NCBI GenBank assembly: GCA_001949185.1
Contig: BDGG01000002.1
Location: forward strand, 705,302-752,386
DNA from: Ramazzottius varieornatus
Taxonomy: Eukaryota; Tardigrada; Eutardigrada; Parachela; Ramazzottiidae
DNA: 47,085 bases
Reading direction: 5' to 3'
The position numbers and the translations under genes were made by a program. Shown here in pieces: positions 1 through 11,799 of this stretch (within the stretch, counting starts at the first letter, position 1; every line of letters begins with the position of its first letter). The notes beneath the pieces were generated by a model. It did no database searches and was not told the DNA's origin. It worked only from the letters and a program-made list of their open reading frames with translations.

Positions 1-1611
1 CAATGTGCTATGTTTCAAATATATTAAATATCCATAGCATTCGTGCCGGCATATCTGCTATGTCAGGCAGCCATGGCGCTGGAAAATCTAAATCTGGCAA
101 GCAGCTGGGGAATGGTAATGTTGAGGTTGACGCCACTTGTCAAAGCGATGTGCAAGCCGTGTACGTACGCTCCACCCATTGAGCCGTCCCGTCGGCGAAG
201 CCAGAGTCTTCGAAATTAACCGACCCGAATTCGGGCCGTTGGTCACATGACGAGCACTACATTCGGGCACCAATTTTTTGCCACATTAGCTACTGCGCAG
301 CGCCATGGCTGATTTCAGGCATAAATGCTATGTTTCAACATTCTTGACAGTAGCTGCCGACTACGCCGGTACGCAGAGGGTGAGGTGAGGCTCTAGGCGG
401 TCCGATACAGTGTGAGACGTTATCCTTTCTGGGGTCCTTCCTTCACTCGTTTGAGGGGGCAGGGTCCCATAGCAAGTAGATGACGAGGGAAGCGATTCCC
501 TTATTAGTCCGTCGAGATTTCAGTGAACGATGGGATTGTTTGAGCTTTCAGATATCGCAAACTCCGTACAGAGAAAAGTCGCGCCGGTTGATCCGGGCGA
601 CCAAAAGTGTTCACTGGCAAACCATACTCAGCTCGGCAGGGCTGCAGGGCAGTCAAGACGAGCGAACTCGCTAAACTGCCACCGATTCCGCCACACAATC
701 ACAGTGTCCACCCAGTTACCTGCAACTCGAACCTTCTAGTCATTCATTTTGACAGAACACAATTTCGGAAACGTTTAGGGACCAACAGGAATATCTTGTA
801 CCGCAAAGCGGCTCCAGCCCAGTACCCCAAAGCATACCACTACCTCTGGTGAACTGGCGGCATAGCAGACGATGCAGCAACGGAGGCGCGATGCGCTGGA
901 GTGCGAGCAGGCAGGGGGTTTAGGGCCACGGGCCGCAGCCCATTGGTGTCAACAGTACGATCCACTATCCAGGCAAAAATTACGAGCTGCTACTCATCCA
1001 TTGTAACACGAGCCACCGACACAAGCCAGCTGCTTTCCAGTTCTAGCATTTCTTCTCGCGTACATTAACTAATACTAGCTAGTGGTTCTGACCACTGGGA
1101 AGACCGAGCACAGGAGGCAAAAGGTTATAGGCTACACATTTCTACTGCGTTACGTTGCAGTTGCGAGTGAAAAATTTCCGTTACCCGGATCAAGTTACGC
1201 ATTTGTTTTCACTACACAGTTTGCGATATGTGAAAGCTCGAACAATCTGATCGTCCATTGATACATCGACAGACTTAAACGGGGCTCGCTTCGCTCGGCC
1301 TGATTCTAGTCGTACAAAACTTGTGGAAACTTTGAATCCATCGAGTGGAATTTTCACTTGGTTATTCAGAAACACTTCAGTTTATTAGTTTCCTAGCTAA
1401 TGGGATGGTGGTTGAGATCAAAAACCGTACAACCGAATTGATCCATCAAGAAAAATGCATAAAGTTGTGAGAAAACGTCCCATCCTTAAGTAAATTTGGC
1501 AGGTTAGAGCGTAGTGACTCGGTGCACGAGCTTATTCGAACGTTTGTGCGTGCACGAATTGCAACGCCAAAACCCACTTCGTGCCCAAACTATGGCACGA
1601 ACTTTGAAAAG
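1..1611. other. No supported gene; gene-poor flank
   Basis: I see no coding region that I can support here. Open frames are short and resemble no family. Two small repeats stand out: the word tgctatgtttcaa occurs near 7 and near 328, and agccatggcgctg near 70 is inverted near 300. They suggest a decayed short inverted-repeat element of about 300 bases. The stretch just downstream of the MFSD1-like stop is probably its 3' untranslated region, since that gene is on the minus strand. Confidence 0.5.
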
Positions 1612-4490
1612 TTAGAAGCTCAAGTTTAGGGGTGTGACTTCCCGAATGACGTTATGCGCATTACGCTGCTTCTGTGTCAGCGTCAACCGCCCACATGTTA
1701 CTTTATTGAAGTAAAGTAAGGCCGACCAGAGGACAACACAGACTGAGGCCAAGACGGTCATGCAAATCAAAAACTCTTTCCAGGGTATAGCACTCTGGTC
1801 CCCATTCTCCGTCATGTTCAAGATAGCTCCCGCGGTGGCCGTCACGCTCCCACTTCCGGCGTACTCGAAGAACTTGCCGGTACCCAAGGCTAGTCCGACG
1901 TTCTGTGGCAGTACCAGGAGAGGAATACTGGACCAGATTAGTGGAGCAAAGGCCGTGTAGCCAGAGCCTATCAGGAATGTTATGGATGCTCCTGGGATGG
2001 CGGGGTATAAGGTCAGTTGGAGCAGGAACGCCACGAAGACCAGGATAGTGGAGAGCACTATGCCGAAGTCTCGGTGTCCGTACCGATCAGCTAGCCATCC
2101 GATCAGAGGAGACAACAGGCACACGTCGTAAATTATACCGACGATGTAGCTAGCGCTGCCTTCTGAGAATCCGTACACCGACTGTAGAAAAAGAGCAAGA
2201 TTACCGATGTATCCTTCCTACTTCCATGCGATTTATCTACTGAGGATACAGTCCTACCTGGGAAATTTGACAGTTCAAACACCACATTTCCAGTTTTGAA
2301 CGGTTCATTCCTTCACGGAATGGCTCACCATGTAGACTGTTTCAGACCGATCAGCTGATCGGCTGCACTCTTGATTTCTAGATCAAGTTGAACATTAAAA
2401 AGGGACGTCGATCAGCTCAGTGTAATTCCTAGCCAGACTGGTAGGGTCTGGGTGTGACATCAAAGCCTCGCCTCATCAGAGCCTTACGTCATCGCGGCAC
2501 ACTGGAGCGGTCAATGGACTTTCATCTCCCAGTCCTATAGTTCATTCCAGGATCGTCGGGGGATTTAGTTACCTAGCTCAGATTGTAGAAGAGACTCTTT
2601 TCTATCGTTCGGTCGGGTCGGTTTGACTATCGGGAAGTCGGGACAGGCATGTGAGAATGGGTGCGAACTATACTGTGACTATAAGTTCCGACAAATGGGA
2701 CGCTGAAGATGCTAACAGAAAACGTACCACTTGGCATAGTAAGGCTGCAATGTCACACCCCACCTTCGGGCGCCTGTGCGATTCCCAGACTCTACGAGTC
2801 CGGCCAGGAACTCCACCGGATCAGCTGATCGTACTTTTGCCATATTGACCAGCAGTCCCGTAAGGAATCAATGTTCAGTCGCAGAAGGAGCAACTGTCAA
2901 ATCTCGCAGGTGGGACTGTATCGAGTTATAGTGTACGCGGAAATTAAACTCCGGTAGAATGTACAGCACAGTTAACCAGATTTTGACCGTCCATGTTGGC
3001 GAATCTAGGAATCAACTTTGTGATCGGACGGAGTTCAAACGCACACACCTGTCCACTCTACTCCTTTCCGGACGTTACTTTCCGCGTACACTGTACTTTG
3101 TGCAGTTTGACTTCGCCTTCGGCTGAGCATCTTTATAAGGGAACATACAAGTAGTTTATTAGCAAAGATCAAAGGCACCACCGCCCCCCCCCCTACCCAT
3201 CAAAGGGAATGAATGGAGCCGGCGCCGGGTGGTTACGTAATACTGGTATGCTCCCTAAGATGTTTTCAGAGGATTGTGTCTTTTAGAGTAACTTATACGG
3301 ATACAGTAGTTCACCGCGAAGAGGATTCGAGAAAGGAGCTAATACCTATGTAGATCTTTATCTTACCGCGAAGAAATTGGGAGCGTTGGCGACGAAAGTC
3401 TGTACCGTGCCATCGTACAGGAATAAGGTAATCACCAGGAGCCAGTACAGTGTATCGAACTGACCTAGTGCTGTCCAAATGGTCCACCAGGGTCTTTTGG
3501 CAGACTCTGTCTCGAACAGCCCAACCGTCCGAACTCTGTCCAAATGAGCCAGCAGGAGTAATGCCGCCACCCCGATCAGGTTGAGTCCGAAGGTAAACCA
3601 CAGCACTCCGCGCATGTTTATAACTTCGACTAACCCTCCCAGAACCAGGAACATGGAGGCGGTACCCAGCCGGTCAAAAAGGATCTCAATGGAGAAAGCC
3701 AAGGCTAGTTCCTTGTACAGAAACCAGCCGGTCTTTACACGGTGCAGCAACACTTCGTATCCGCCGGTTCCAAACCCGAATATCATCCTTCCTAGGATCA
3801 TCAGGGCGTATGCGGTCCTTGTCGTCATCGCATACGCACCCAGTGTGAAGATCAGGCTAAAGAATCATCCATGTGAAGCACTGCTTTCGCTGCTCTCCAG
3901 TCCGACGTCGACAAACGATTTCTTCCCTTTTCCCAAGTGGCGCAGGCTCTTAGCCGATAACAATGAAAACGTGTGCGACTTGGGAAAACAGTCAAACTCA
4001 AACTTCAGATCGTAATCACAAGTGGCGCACACTTCCAGCAAGTCAAAATGATATCGTGCGCCACATTGAGATAGCGATTTGGGTGAAAGCTCTTGTCGAC
4101 GTCTCACCTTATATTCAAATGGCCAACTGAACTTACGGGCCCAAGAAGAGGAACGCAGCAAAGCCCCACAGCACATACTTGCTTCCAAACTGATCAACAA
4201 GGATACCGGCCAGAATGGCTGCCACAGCTCGTGACCATGGGTAGACACCAACAATGATGTTGAACTGCATGAGATCGAATTGGAGGCAGGATTCCGTTCC
4301 GTTGGTGCAGGCCGAAGCGGTACCGGTTAGCCGTTGCACCAAAGTGCTGAGCTGGAGCTCGAAGAAGTTGGGCAAGGAGACTGCTATACAGCAAAACACC
4401 AGAACCCACCAACGGGTATCCATCTTCCCTAGTCCAGTCGATAGCACCGTCAGTTCATCTTCATGGGTCAGAATTTGAGCCTGTCCATTC
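1612..4490 (-). CDS. MFSD1-like major facilitator superfamily transporter
   Basis: This is a multi-pass membrane transporter resembling MFSD1, a lysosomal major facilitator protein. Three coding exons are visible: 4137 to about 4490, 3367-3856 and 1612-2181. Phases agree: exon 1 ends with two bases of a Pro codon, exon 2 completes it, and the second join is phase 0. The first exon holds the N-terminal helix pair (GILVDQFGSKYVLWGF). The second holds ILGRMIFGFGTGG, the KELALAFSIEILFDRLGT segment and helices 4-7. The third begins SVYGFSEGSASYIVGIIYDV and covers helices 8-12. The sum is about 460 residues, close to the usual MFSD1 length. The true start is uncertain: no good ATG opens exon 1, so either a short upstream exon exists or the Met near 4421 is used. 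Intron 1 carries a hairpin array and intron 2 carries a pogo-type inverted-repeat element. The substrate cannot be inferred. Confidence 0.8.
2249..2918. repeat. Non-autonomous inverted-repeat element with pogo-type ends
   Basis: The two ends are inverted copies: 2245-2275 and 2892-2922 match at 28 of 31 positions. Each terminus reads CAGTCC(T/C)ACCTG next to a TA dinucleotide. This fits a Tc1/mariner/pogo element with a TA target duplication. No transposase is encoded in the roughly 670 bases between the ends. The element lies wholly inside intron 2 of the MFSD1-like gene. A run of about a dozen C residues lies just beyond it near 3182. Confidence 0.65.
3905..4110. repeat. Hairpin array, two units (MFSD1 intron 1)
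   Basis: Two imperfect palindromes lie at about 3933-3990 and 4018-4070. Each opens with caagtggcgca and closes with its inverse. They are joined by a linker containing cagtcaaactc. They belong to the family described in the findings. Confidence 0.8.
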
Positions 4491-5172
4491 CTAGATTGAT
4501 CTTACGATATCTACCGTATTCTTTAAAATTATCTTCCATTTAGAAAGGCAACAGCTGGTTGCACTTACCTAGCCTGCAGCGAGGTTGCCTACAGTAGACC
4601 ACAGTGTCATTAATTACTCCAGGGCAAAGACTTTGAATGAAGACGGAAAATGCCGTCATATAATATACGGTAATTTGGCTCCTGCACAGTTTCAAAGTAC
4701 CGTTATTCCAAAATTGGACAACGGACGGCAACCAAAAGTGCGAAACCCAAAACTGAACAAAAAACTAACCATGAATCAACAAGGCGTATATAACCAGAAA
4801 GAAACAGTGTATGTAACGCTGGCCAGCGCTCACCAAGATGAGAAAGACCAAAGAGAAAATCAAACGTTTAATCACAGTAACAAGTGCACGTGTAAGCTGA
4901 CAAAAATGACAAACGGTTTGGATTCATCGGTGTCGTTTATGTTGGGAATCGAAGAATTGGTACACTGTGGCATTATGATGAAGTGCTTCATCGATCGACT
5001 CGCTGTTTGGAACTGACCGTCCTTTCCGAGACTTGATACGCCACCTGCGGTAATTTATTGGCGGTATCTTCGAGCAAGATGTGACGGGATTCGACCTGCA
5101 TGAAGTACACCTATTATTCTATGGAACGTACGCAAAATGAGCTCCCGTGTAACAGGGCAAATAGCCAGATTC
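4491..5172. other. Intergenic, no supported gene
   Basis: This is AT-rich sequence between the start of the MFSD1-like gene and the stop of the peroxidase gene. It presumably holds the promoter and first untranslated exon of the former and the 3' end of the latter. A 143-codon open frame on the plus strand near 4585-5016 resembles nothing and lacks an early ATG, so I do not call it. Confidence 0.5.
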
Positions 5173-8100
5173 CTACTCTGGATCTGAAAGCAGGAACGCG
5201 TTGAGCTGCACGGACTCCATGAGGGGCGTGTTGTCGCAAAGTATTCTCGACATGGTCACACCGTGGATTGCGTCAATTTGTTCTGAAAAAGTGTTAGACC
5301 GATACATTTAGTATTAAACTGGAAAAAGTCTGAAGTCAGTCTGGAAGGAAAGCTGGTCCAAAGCTGGTTGTATTTATGCAGGCACGTTCCATGTCGAAGT
5401 TCTTCCTCCCATTCTGCTACGGTTAATTTTAAATTTACTGCGTCATTCTCGATTTTATGCCTGGTTTGAACTTACTTTCTGTCAGTGACGAAGGCAATGG
5501 TAGATTGTTCTCATACCAAAATCTGTCTCCAAATTTCAGTCTTCTGAACTGCTCAGCAATGATACAGCCAAAGGTCGGACCGACTCTTGCACCAGACATA
5601 TGGTTCTCCGCAGCTCCGGCGGCATAGACGTCCACATCTTCAATGTCACTGGAAACAGAAATACATTCAGTCATCAGACTTGAACTGAATAAACCAACTG
5701 AAGACCGGTAAACAAAGCGTAAAAGATGTCCCGGCCAAGTGGCACACTCTGCAAGCCGACTTATACTGAGACCGTGCGTCGGCAAGAACAAACAATCAAA
5801 CTCGACAATATCGTTTTTCCCCAGGTGGCGCACGCTCTCAGCTAACTTACTGCAGACGTGCGCCACTTGAAAAACCATCTTGCCGACCTTCCAGTCAAGC
5901 GGCTGTTCATGTTGACTTACTCATAGTTGTCTGCCATTCTGTCGACGATTTCTGTAGACACAATATCCATGCCGCGAAGTTCGTCGAAATTACTGGCCGT
6001 CGACAGTCCACACAGTTTCCTCCATTTCATCCAGCCCTGCAGACCGTGGTCACGGCCACGCTGGACATTTAGCGCGGTCAAGTCCAGTCCGAAAGCGTCG
6101 CCAGGTAGTTCGAACAAGTGGTTGGTTAGGTCGTCCACGAAGTTGTTGTCAATCTCCTGCGTGGGAGAAGACACCATACCAAGTATAATCTCGTCGAAAG
6201 CGTCCTTGTCGTAGAGGGCAAATGGTCGGAAATACGTCGAGCGCAGTTGCTCCTTCTTACGAACGCCGAAGTCCTTGTCTGCACGAGGGAAGAGGTTGGG
6301 AACCATGGTGTGGCCAACGCGGTAGGCGGCAGTGGAGAACTCGTTGAGGATGCTCGGATTGAGGGTGATGTCATAGTCGTCCGTGGAGCCTTCTTCCATG
6401 ATTTGCAGGTTCCACTTGTCCATTATGTCCTCGCCCAGTAAAATAGGCAGAAATTCCTGCAACGTCAACCCACATATTTTCTAAATATCTTCTCATACTT
6501 TTTGAATATTCTCTGAATCTTTTCTAGACATTTGGACAAGTTTAGATTTTAGTCTGAATATGTTCGGCTCATAAATTAAAGTTTTAGCTTTCCATTACGT
6601 TGTAGGCGATATGTTGTAGCTGAGCCGCCACGATATGCCGAGCTTCCTGGTACAGCTTCTCGTCGTTCCATCTTGGGTTCAAGTCACGAAGGATATTGGC
6701 AACAAAATTGTGTTGTCGAAGCCATAAGGTTTGTACTTCAGCTATACCAAGCTACAACGGTATAAAGTTCGTGAAATGATAAGAAGAGGGACTGAAACGA
6801 AATACACATTGAAGGATCTACAGTCGATGTCAGTAGCAACTTACATGCACATTGACGCGACTGTCACCTGCAACACAGCAAAACTTTTTTTCATGTTCCA
6901 GCTTCAAGGGGACAGCACATGGGCGGATGCTTCCAGACAAGGTCGGCCTCTACGTACCAGCTTTGAAACACTTCTTGGTAGCTGTGGGTGCAATACAGTC
7001 CGAAGCTTTGGCATTTTGTGGGGGCAGAGCGTAGTGTGGGTCGCTGGTTGGAGCGAAGACGTCCAAGTTTCCTGAATTGGGAAAGTTACCACGTTCAGAT
7101 TTACATGACCGTTAATGGTGGCGGTCCGCAGAGGCGCTTTCGTGAATCTCAAATCTCACCGTCTTGGAATGTCCGCAAGCTATCCGCCTTTGCCTTTGTT
7201 TGGCCATAAACTGCAACCAATTAATTGATGGGAAAAACGGCTAGTCGATTAGCAGACCATTAAGTTCAGATGTGAAGCGATATATAAATATTTCGCCCTC
7301 TTACTCGCACTTCCGTCGATGAAGGCGGTGTTCGTATTGAACTGTTCACGGATACCCTGACCGCAGCCAGTTCGACTTCCCGGATGACTTCGAACGAATT
7401 CCATACATTTCTGCTTCAGCCTGCAAAGTCGTTAATATTGATCGATGTGAGCCGAGCTGGAATTGGACCGAAGTAAGTTGGTTCTTGCTGTTCTTACGGA
7501 GCCAGAAAATCATCATCCTTGGGTATGACGATGGGCATGCACACAGGGTCCAGCTTGGTTTTGTCATCTGCCGGACAGCAACTGGGCAACTGCCCATCTG
7601 CCCCGTGAGCTTTGGGAGTATTCTGTGGGATGACAGCAGGATTATTTTAGCTCAACAGTCCAGCATACCGGTATACAAGAAGGACCAAATGTGAAGAAAA
7701 GGAGCGAGCACAGAGATGAAGGCTGATGAGACCAAATCAGCCGATTTCCCAGACAGTGTTCGTACCGTTATATCGTGATCCTGTGCGAAATACAAGGCAA
7801 CTTTCGGCTTTGTAGAAATTTCGAAAGATAAGATAAGGTTGAAAACAAAACAAGAGAGAAAATCCAAAACAGTCTTCACTTACGATTAACTGTCCAAACT
7901 GCATGAACTGGAAACAAAACGAACATTTCATAAAAAAGGGAAACACGACAAACAAAGCCAATCATCAAACGTTCACACACCATCAAAGTCGTAGTAGTAG
8001 ATGAGACGTCGTTGTTGCCCGACACTTTCTTGCTGATAATTCTAGCGGAAGGCAGCTTTCTGCCGCTCTTTGCTTTGCGCGGCTCCGCCACAGCTGCAAT

Positions 8101-8903
8101 TCATGAAAAATGCTCTTGGCAGGTCAAGATCAGGGGTAGAGCGAAAAAGCAGTTTCTGATACAGTAGGGAAGTACGATCACTTACAGTCGGCATAGTCGG
8201 GCTCCAGTAACCGTTTGAGAATGGAGTTTGTGGCTCCCCATCTCGGGAACGCAATATTGTTGCATGATCCGTCATGAGCTCGGTACCGTATCCGAGCACA
8301 GTCTGGTAAGTCTCCACTGAATGGATCATCCAGCGGTACAGCTGGATCGTTTCTATAATTTAGAAAAAAAAAACCTGAAGTGAGGCAGACAAAGTCGACC
8401 AGATTGTTTTCCCAGGGGACGTGCATTCTTCCTGTTATTGGCCGAGAGCGCGCGCCACTTGGAGAAAACAAGCTCGACTTATCTGAATGTTTTGCCAAGT
8501 GGCGCATGGTCTCGGTGTTACTGGCTCGATACGTGCGCCGCTCGAAAGAGTGATTTCGGCAGTTTTGATCACCGACCTTCCTGGCCCCAATCCAGAAACT
8601 TGGCAAGAAGAACACAGCAATGGAAACTTACGCAGTAGGAGTACAGTCTTGTTTGATGAGTTTCGCGTCCGCCAGCACGGGGAACTCAATGCCTTCGGCT
8701 CCATCAGGTCCTTGCGAGACAGGTGGCGCCCTCCGCCCGTCAGAGGTCTCGATGGAGATAGTGAGGAGAACCCATATCGGTAACACGCTGTCCGAATATC
8801 CAGAGTAATATCCAGGCCATCGTTTGGAACATCTCGGTAAACTTCATCAAAAGAGTTGACAGAATGCGGATACGTACCTGCGAATGTTTCTGAATGGTGC
8901 CAT
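5173..8903 (-). CDS. Secreted animal haem peroxidase, 15 exons
   Basis: This is a secreted peroxidase of the animal haem peroxidase superfamily, using hydrogen peroxide to oxidise extracellular substrates. Exons, in order: 8878-8903, 8632-8787, 8186-8352, 7981-8093, 7884-7907, 7766-7780, 7498-7622, 7305-7420, 7160-7210, 6958-7071, 6845-6867, 6599-6751, 5921-6456, 5476-5648, 5173-5282. Every join keeps phase and the total is 1902 nt, giving 633 residues. The N-terminus ([20 protein letters not shown]) looks like a signal peptide. FGQLI-DHDIT carries the haem-linked Asp163 and distal His164. GDSRVNVH carries the catalytic Arg306. [10 protein letters not shown] carries the proximal His410. The spacings of 142 and 104 residues match those of mammalian peroxidases. 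Exons of 24, 15 and 23 nt carry the two active-site motifs. Introns 2 and 13 contain hairpin arrays. It resembles arthropod chorion peroxidases more than peroxidasin, as no Ig or LRR domains are present. Confidence 0.93.
5705..5895. repeat. Hairpin array, two units (peroxidase intron 13)
   Basis: The units are at about 5737-5788 (degenerate, with agtggcacac) and 5819-5873 (well kept). The linker between them contains aatcaaactcgacaatatcg. The array occupies most of the intron between exons 13 and 14. Confidence 0.75.
8378..8580. repeat. Hairpin array, two units (peroxidase intron 2)
   Basis: The units are at about 8409-8465 and 8493-8550. The first has a decayed left arm and an intact right arm, gcgcgcgccacttgg. 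The linker contains aaaacaagctcgactt. The array lies between peroxidase exons 2 and 3. Confidence 0.75.
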
Positions 8904-10384
8904 TGCCGCAGATGCGGACCGCAGACACGGATACAACACTGCCGCACGATGTCTCGTAATGAGCACTGCTTATCGGACAAAATATCCGTGATGGAAACCG
9001 TGAACCTGACGAACGGAAATCACCACGAAAACCTCTGCGAAGAACCTAAAAAAAAATTACTTCCGGGTTCGCACAAAAAATCGTGATCCGTATGATCTCG
9101 CTAGACTGAGTCAGCTGACTGAAGAGCTCAACCAGAGAGTAAAGAGAGAAATAGACAAGTGACGAAGGGAAACAAACCGCAGAACAATAACGGTAATAAA
9201 GTTTCCCCAAGCCGATGAGGAAGAAAAACAAATTTGCTAAATTTATCAAACCAGGAAGAAAATGGTTGTGTTTTTGATCTACTGCCGAAAGGTTTTCCTG
9301 TAAGACCATGAACATAGCGGATTAATCGATTACAGTGACAGTTACTTCTCTAATAAGAAAGGCCCAGCCACAAATATGCGGAAGTATTCGTTAGTTATAT
9401 TTTCTTACCGAATGTACCCGTCATAACAATTATCGTACGCTGTGGCGTATCGTGTTGTTTACGTTTAGGTGACAGCACTTGTGAATGACGTATGTTTCTG
9501 TATGAGACTAATTAGCCATAATACTGACTCACTCAGCTACGACGAGGTAAGTTTCAATGTCAAGGCCTTTGATGAGGAGGATGGCGCCATCGAAGCCGGC
9601 AATATGGCGCGTGTGGAGGTCTTACACAACAAGCCTAATTGCCTGCCTTGCAGGTTTATCTGCGCTACGTAGCGAAGAACTCATATCGTGGTTTCCGCTA
9701 TGTTTGGCTGTGGAGTGAAGAGTGTCATGACCACAAATGTATACAATGGATGGGCGGTTACGTATTAATTTGATCGGCCATGAATATGTCAATTGCACCA
9801 GCGATATTGCATGCCGTTACATTCTTCGAACCGTAAATAAAAAGTCTAAACGAGCCGAGTAACTTCCGCATCCGCGCTCGCTCTAACGCGTCATTTCTTC
9901 CAGGACAGAATTCCGAGGATAAGATTAGGTCGCCATAAAAAGCTAAGTAGCACTGTAACCCAACCGCAATAACCTGTGATATCTCGACTTGCGTGGATCG
10001 ATCTCGTGTGGTTCAGTATCTTTTTTCGGACAAACTGCAGAAGCAGACCTGCATTTTTTTCTTTCCCTAATGGCGCAGGTTTTTCTTGTGCTCGTTATTT
10101 ATAGAAAAAACACAGGCATTTTTATCCGTGGCACGTGTGGAAGTTCATCTACATTCCGTAAAGTTGATGAAGCGATATTTTGTAACTTTCCATGTAAGCG
10201 ACAACGGCACCACGAAGGGCTTCGCGTCATCGCAAACCATGGTGATCCATCAATCTTGTTTCGCCTCACGGTTATGACTGGCGGCTGAAATGTAGACTTA
10301 TAGTGGCGACACGGATGTAGTGCACATGCCCGTGTTGATTCCATTAATTATATTTTCTAACACCATCGAAGGGGTGATTTCAGC
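8904..10384. other. Intergenic, no recognised gene
   Basis: This stretch holds the upstream region of the peroxidase gene and then unassigned sequence. A frame near 9469-9672 on the plus strand includes SLSYDEVSFNVKAFDEEDG and is followed by possible splice signals, but I cannot link it to any family or neighbouring exon. Nothing else here is supported. Confidence 0.45.
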
Positions 10385-11168
10385 TAGAGCTGTTAATGGT
10401 TTGAACCACATGGTTTGGTTTGGTTTGAGTGGTGGTTTGCATGCCAAACTGGTTAAATGAAAATGGTTTCTCCCGCAAACCACCAAAAGTGATCTGGTCT
10501 AAACTCCAAACCATTTAAACCAAACCACATAAACCACCGGTTTGAACCGGTTTGCGAACAGCTTTTTGATCACCAGTACATAGTTAACTCTGACACAGTT
10601 TTCTTCAATTGACTAATCAACGAAAATAACCACCGAGGACATAAGAAGTTGAGCAACCGTTGCTGGTTTCTCTACAAACGCAAATAGACAAAACTGGCGC
10701 ATGCTGAAATTAAAGAAGCACCATGGCAAGCCTTCCGGAAGCGCAATCATTTTTCCACCAGGAGTGTTGTCCAACACTGCCGGAACTGCGATTTTTACCT
10801 GACGGGAGGCGTAGTTCTGATGTCGCGCAGCTTATGACACAGTGCTCACCCAGTCAAAGCTGTGCATCACGTGGCACTTAGAACGATGTGGCTGCGCAAA
10901 AAGATTGGCACTGTCAGACGGCGAATTTCGGCCAGACTTCTAGCACAGAATCTGCTGATTTCGTATGAAATTTCCCTTTACGGCAAACCATATTAAACCA
11001 CGTAAACCAGTGGTCCATATGGTTTGGCGTGAGATCGAAACCGGTTTGAGTGGTTTGATTCGAGATGCCATATGGTTTGAGGTGGTTCGGTTTGGATGTC
11101 AAACCACGAACCACATAAACCATATAAACCACTTTCTAAGTGGTCTGGTCTGGTTTTCAACAGCTCTA
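10385..11168. repeat. 780-bp palindromic element rich in GGTTTG words
   Basis: The ends are inverted: TA-GAGCTGTT at 10385 and AACAGCTC-TA ending at 11168. Inside each end, for about 170 bases, the sequence is a lattice of ggtttg, tggtttgg and their complements caaacc and accacataaacc. Each end can therefore fold on itself as well as on the other end. The centre, about 10560-10970, is unique sequence without a transposase. TA at both ends fits a Tc1/mariner-type target duplication. Confidence 0.65.
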
Positions 11169-11352
11169 ATTTTTCAACCCCTCCGACGATGCGCGAGAAC
11201 AACAGATCTGGGTTAGTTTTATCTGGTCACAGAGATGCCTTATCGTCATCACGTGGATACAGGTTTTTAATTGTCGCTCGGTTCAGCATCGAAGATATCA
11301 CAAGCTCTAAGTCATCATCGAAAGCTGGAATTCGAGAAACCGCGGGGTCGTT

Positions 11353-11748
11353 TTACATGCGCTTGAAGGTTCGCTTGGCAGTTCCCTTGTCCCACTTTTA
11401 GTTCTGTAACACATCAAGAAAAAATTCGGAAGTACCTGACAGAGCGAAGGCCCTCCTCAACTTTAACCTTAATATCGTCTGTGTGGACGTACCATTTCCA
11501 TGCCCTGGTCGGTGAACGTGAACTCAACGTTGCAGGTGAATTTATTTTCAAAGGTTTGCTTTTCAAGGAGCATGTCGCCATGCTTGCTGAAGGTGCATTT
11601 GACTTCTCGGCCACTGGGAGTCTTGACAAAAACTTCCTTTCCAAGGGTGAATTTACCTCCTTGTCCAGCTTTTCAGTGTGGATCTTGATGCAGTATTCCT
11701 CCCCAGTCTTCTTGATTTCAACCTGGGGCTTCACCTTCTTCTGGGCCT
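11353..11748 (-). pseudogene. Broken fatty-acid-binding-protein copy
   Basis: This is a second FABP-like copy, paralogous to the intact gene 1 kb away. Two exons match that gene: 11493-11748 and 11353-11403. The larger one begins AQKKVKPQVEIKKTGEEYCI. Three defects are visible. The larger exon is 256 nt against 257 nt in the intact gene, and the frame shifts by one base near 11650-11656, within GAG GTA AAT TCA. The last exon reads AAC TAA AAG TGG, where the intact copy has GAC TAC AAG TGG, so a stop replaces Tyr. No first exon resembling MAAPNVAGKYEL is found upstream. The final KRTFKRM followed by a stop is still intact. A base-calling error could explain one defect but hardly all three. Confidence 0.75.
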
Positions 11749-11799
11749 CTGCAATTATTGTACAATGTATCGATCAGCATTGAATTTCGGGGCTGCAAA

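Noticed and set aside
4585-5016. A 143-codon plus-strand open frame
   Set aside because: It has no ATG start at its beginning, no family resemblance and no hydrophobic or motif pattern; it overlaps the likely promoter of a minus-strand gene.
9469-9672. Plus-strand frame with SYDEVSFNVKAFDEEDG
   Set aside because: It is suggestive of coding sequence but isolated, with no partner exon or family.
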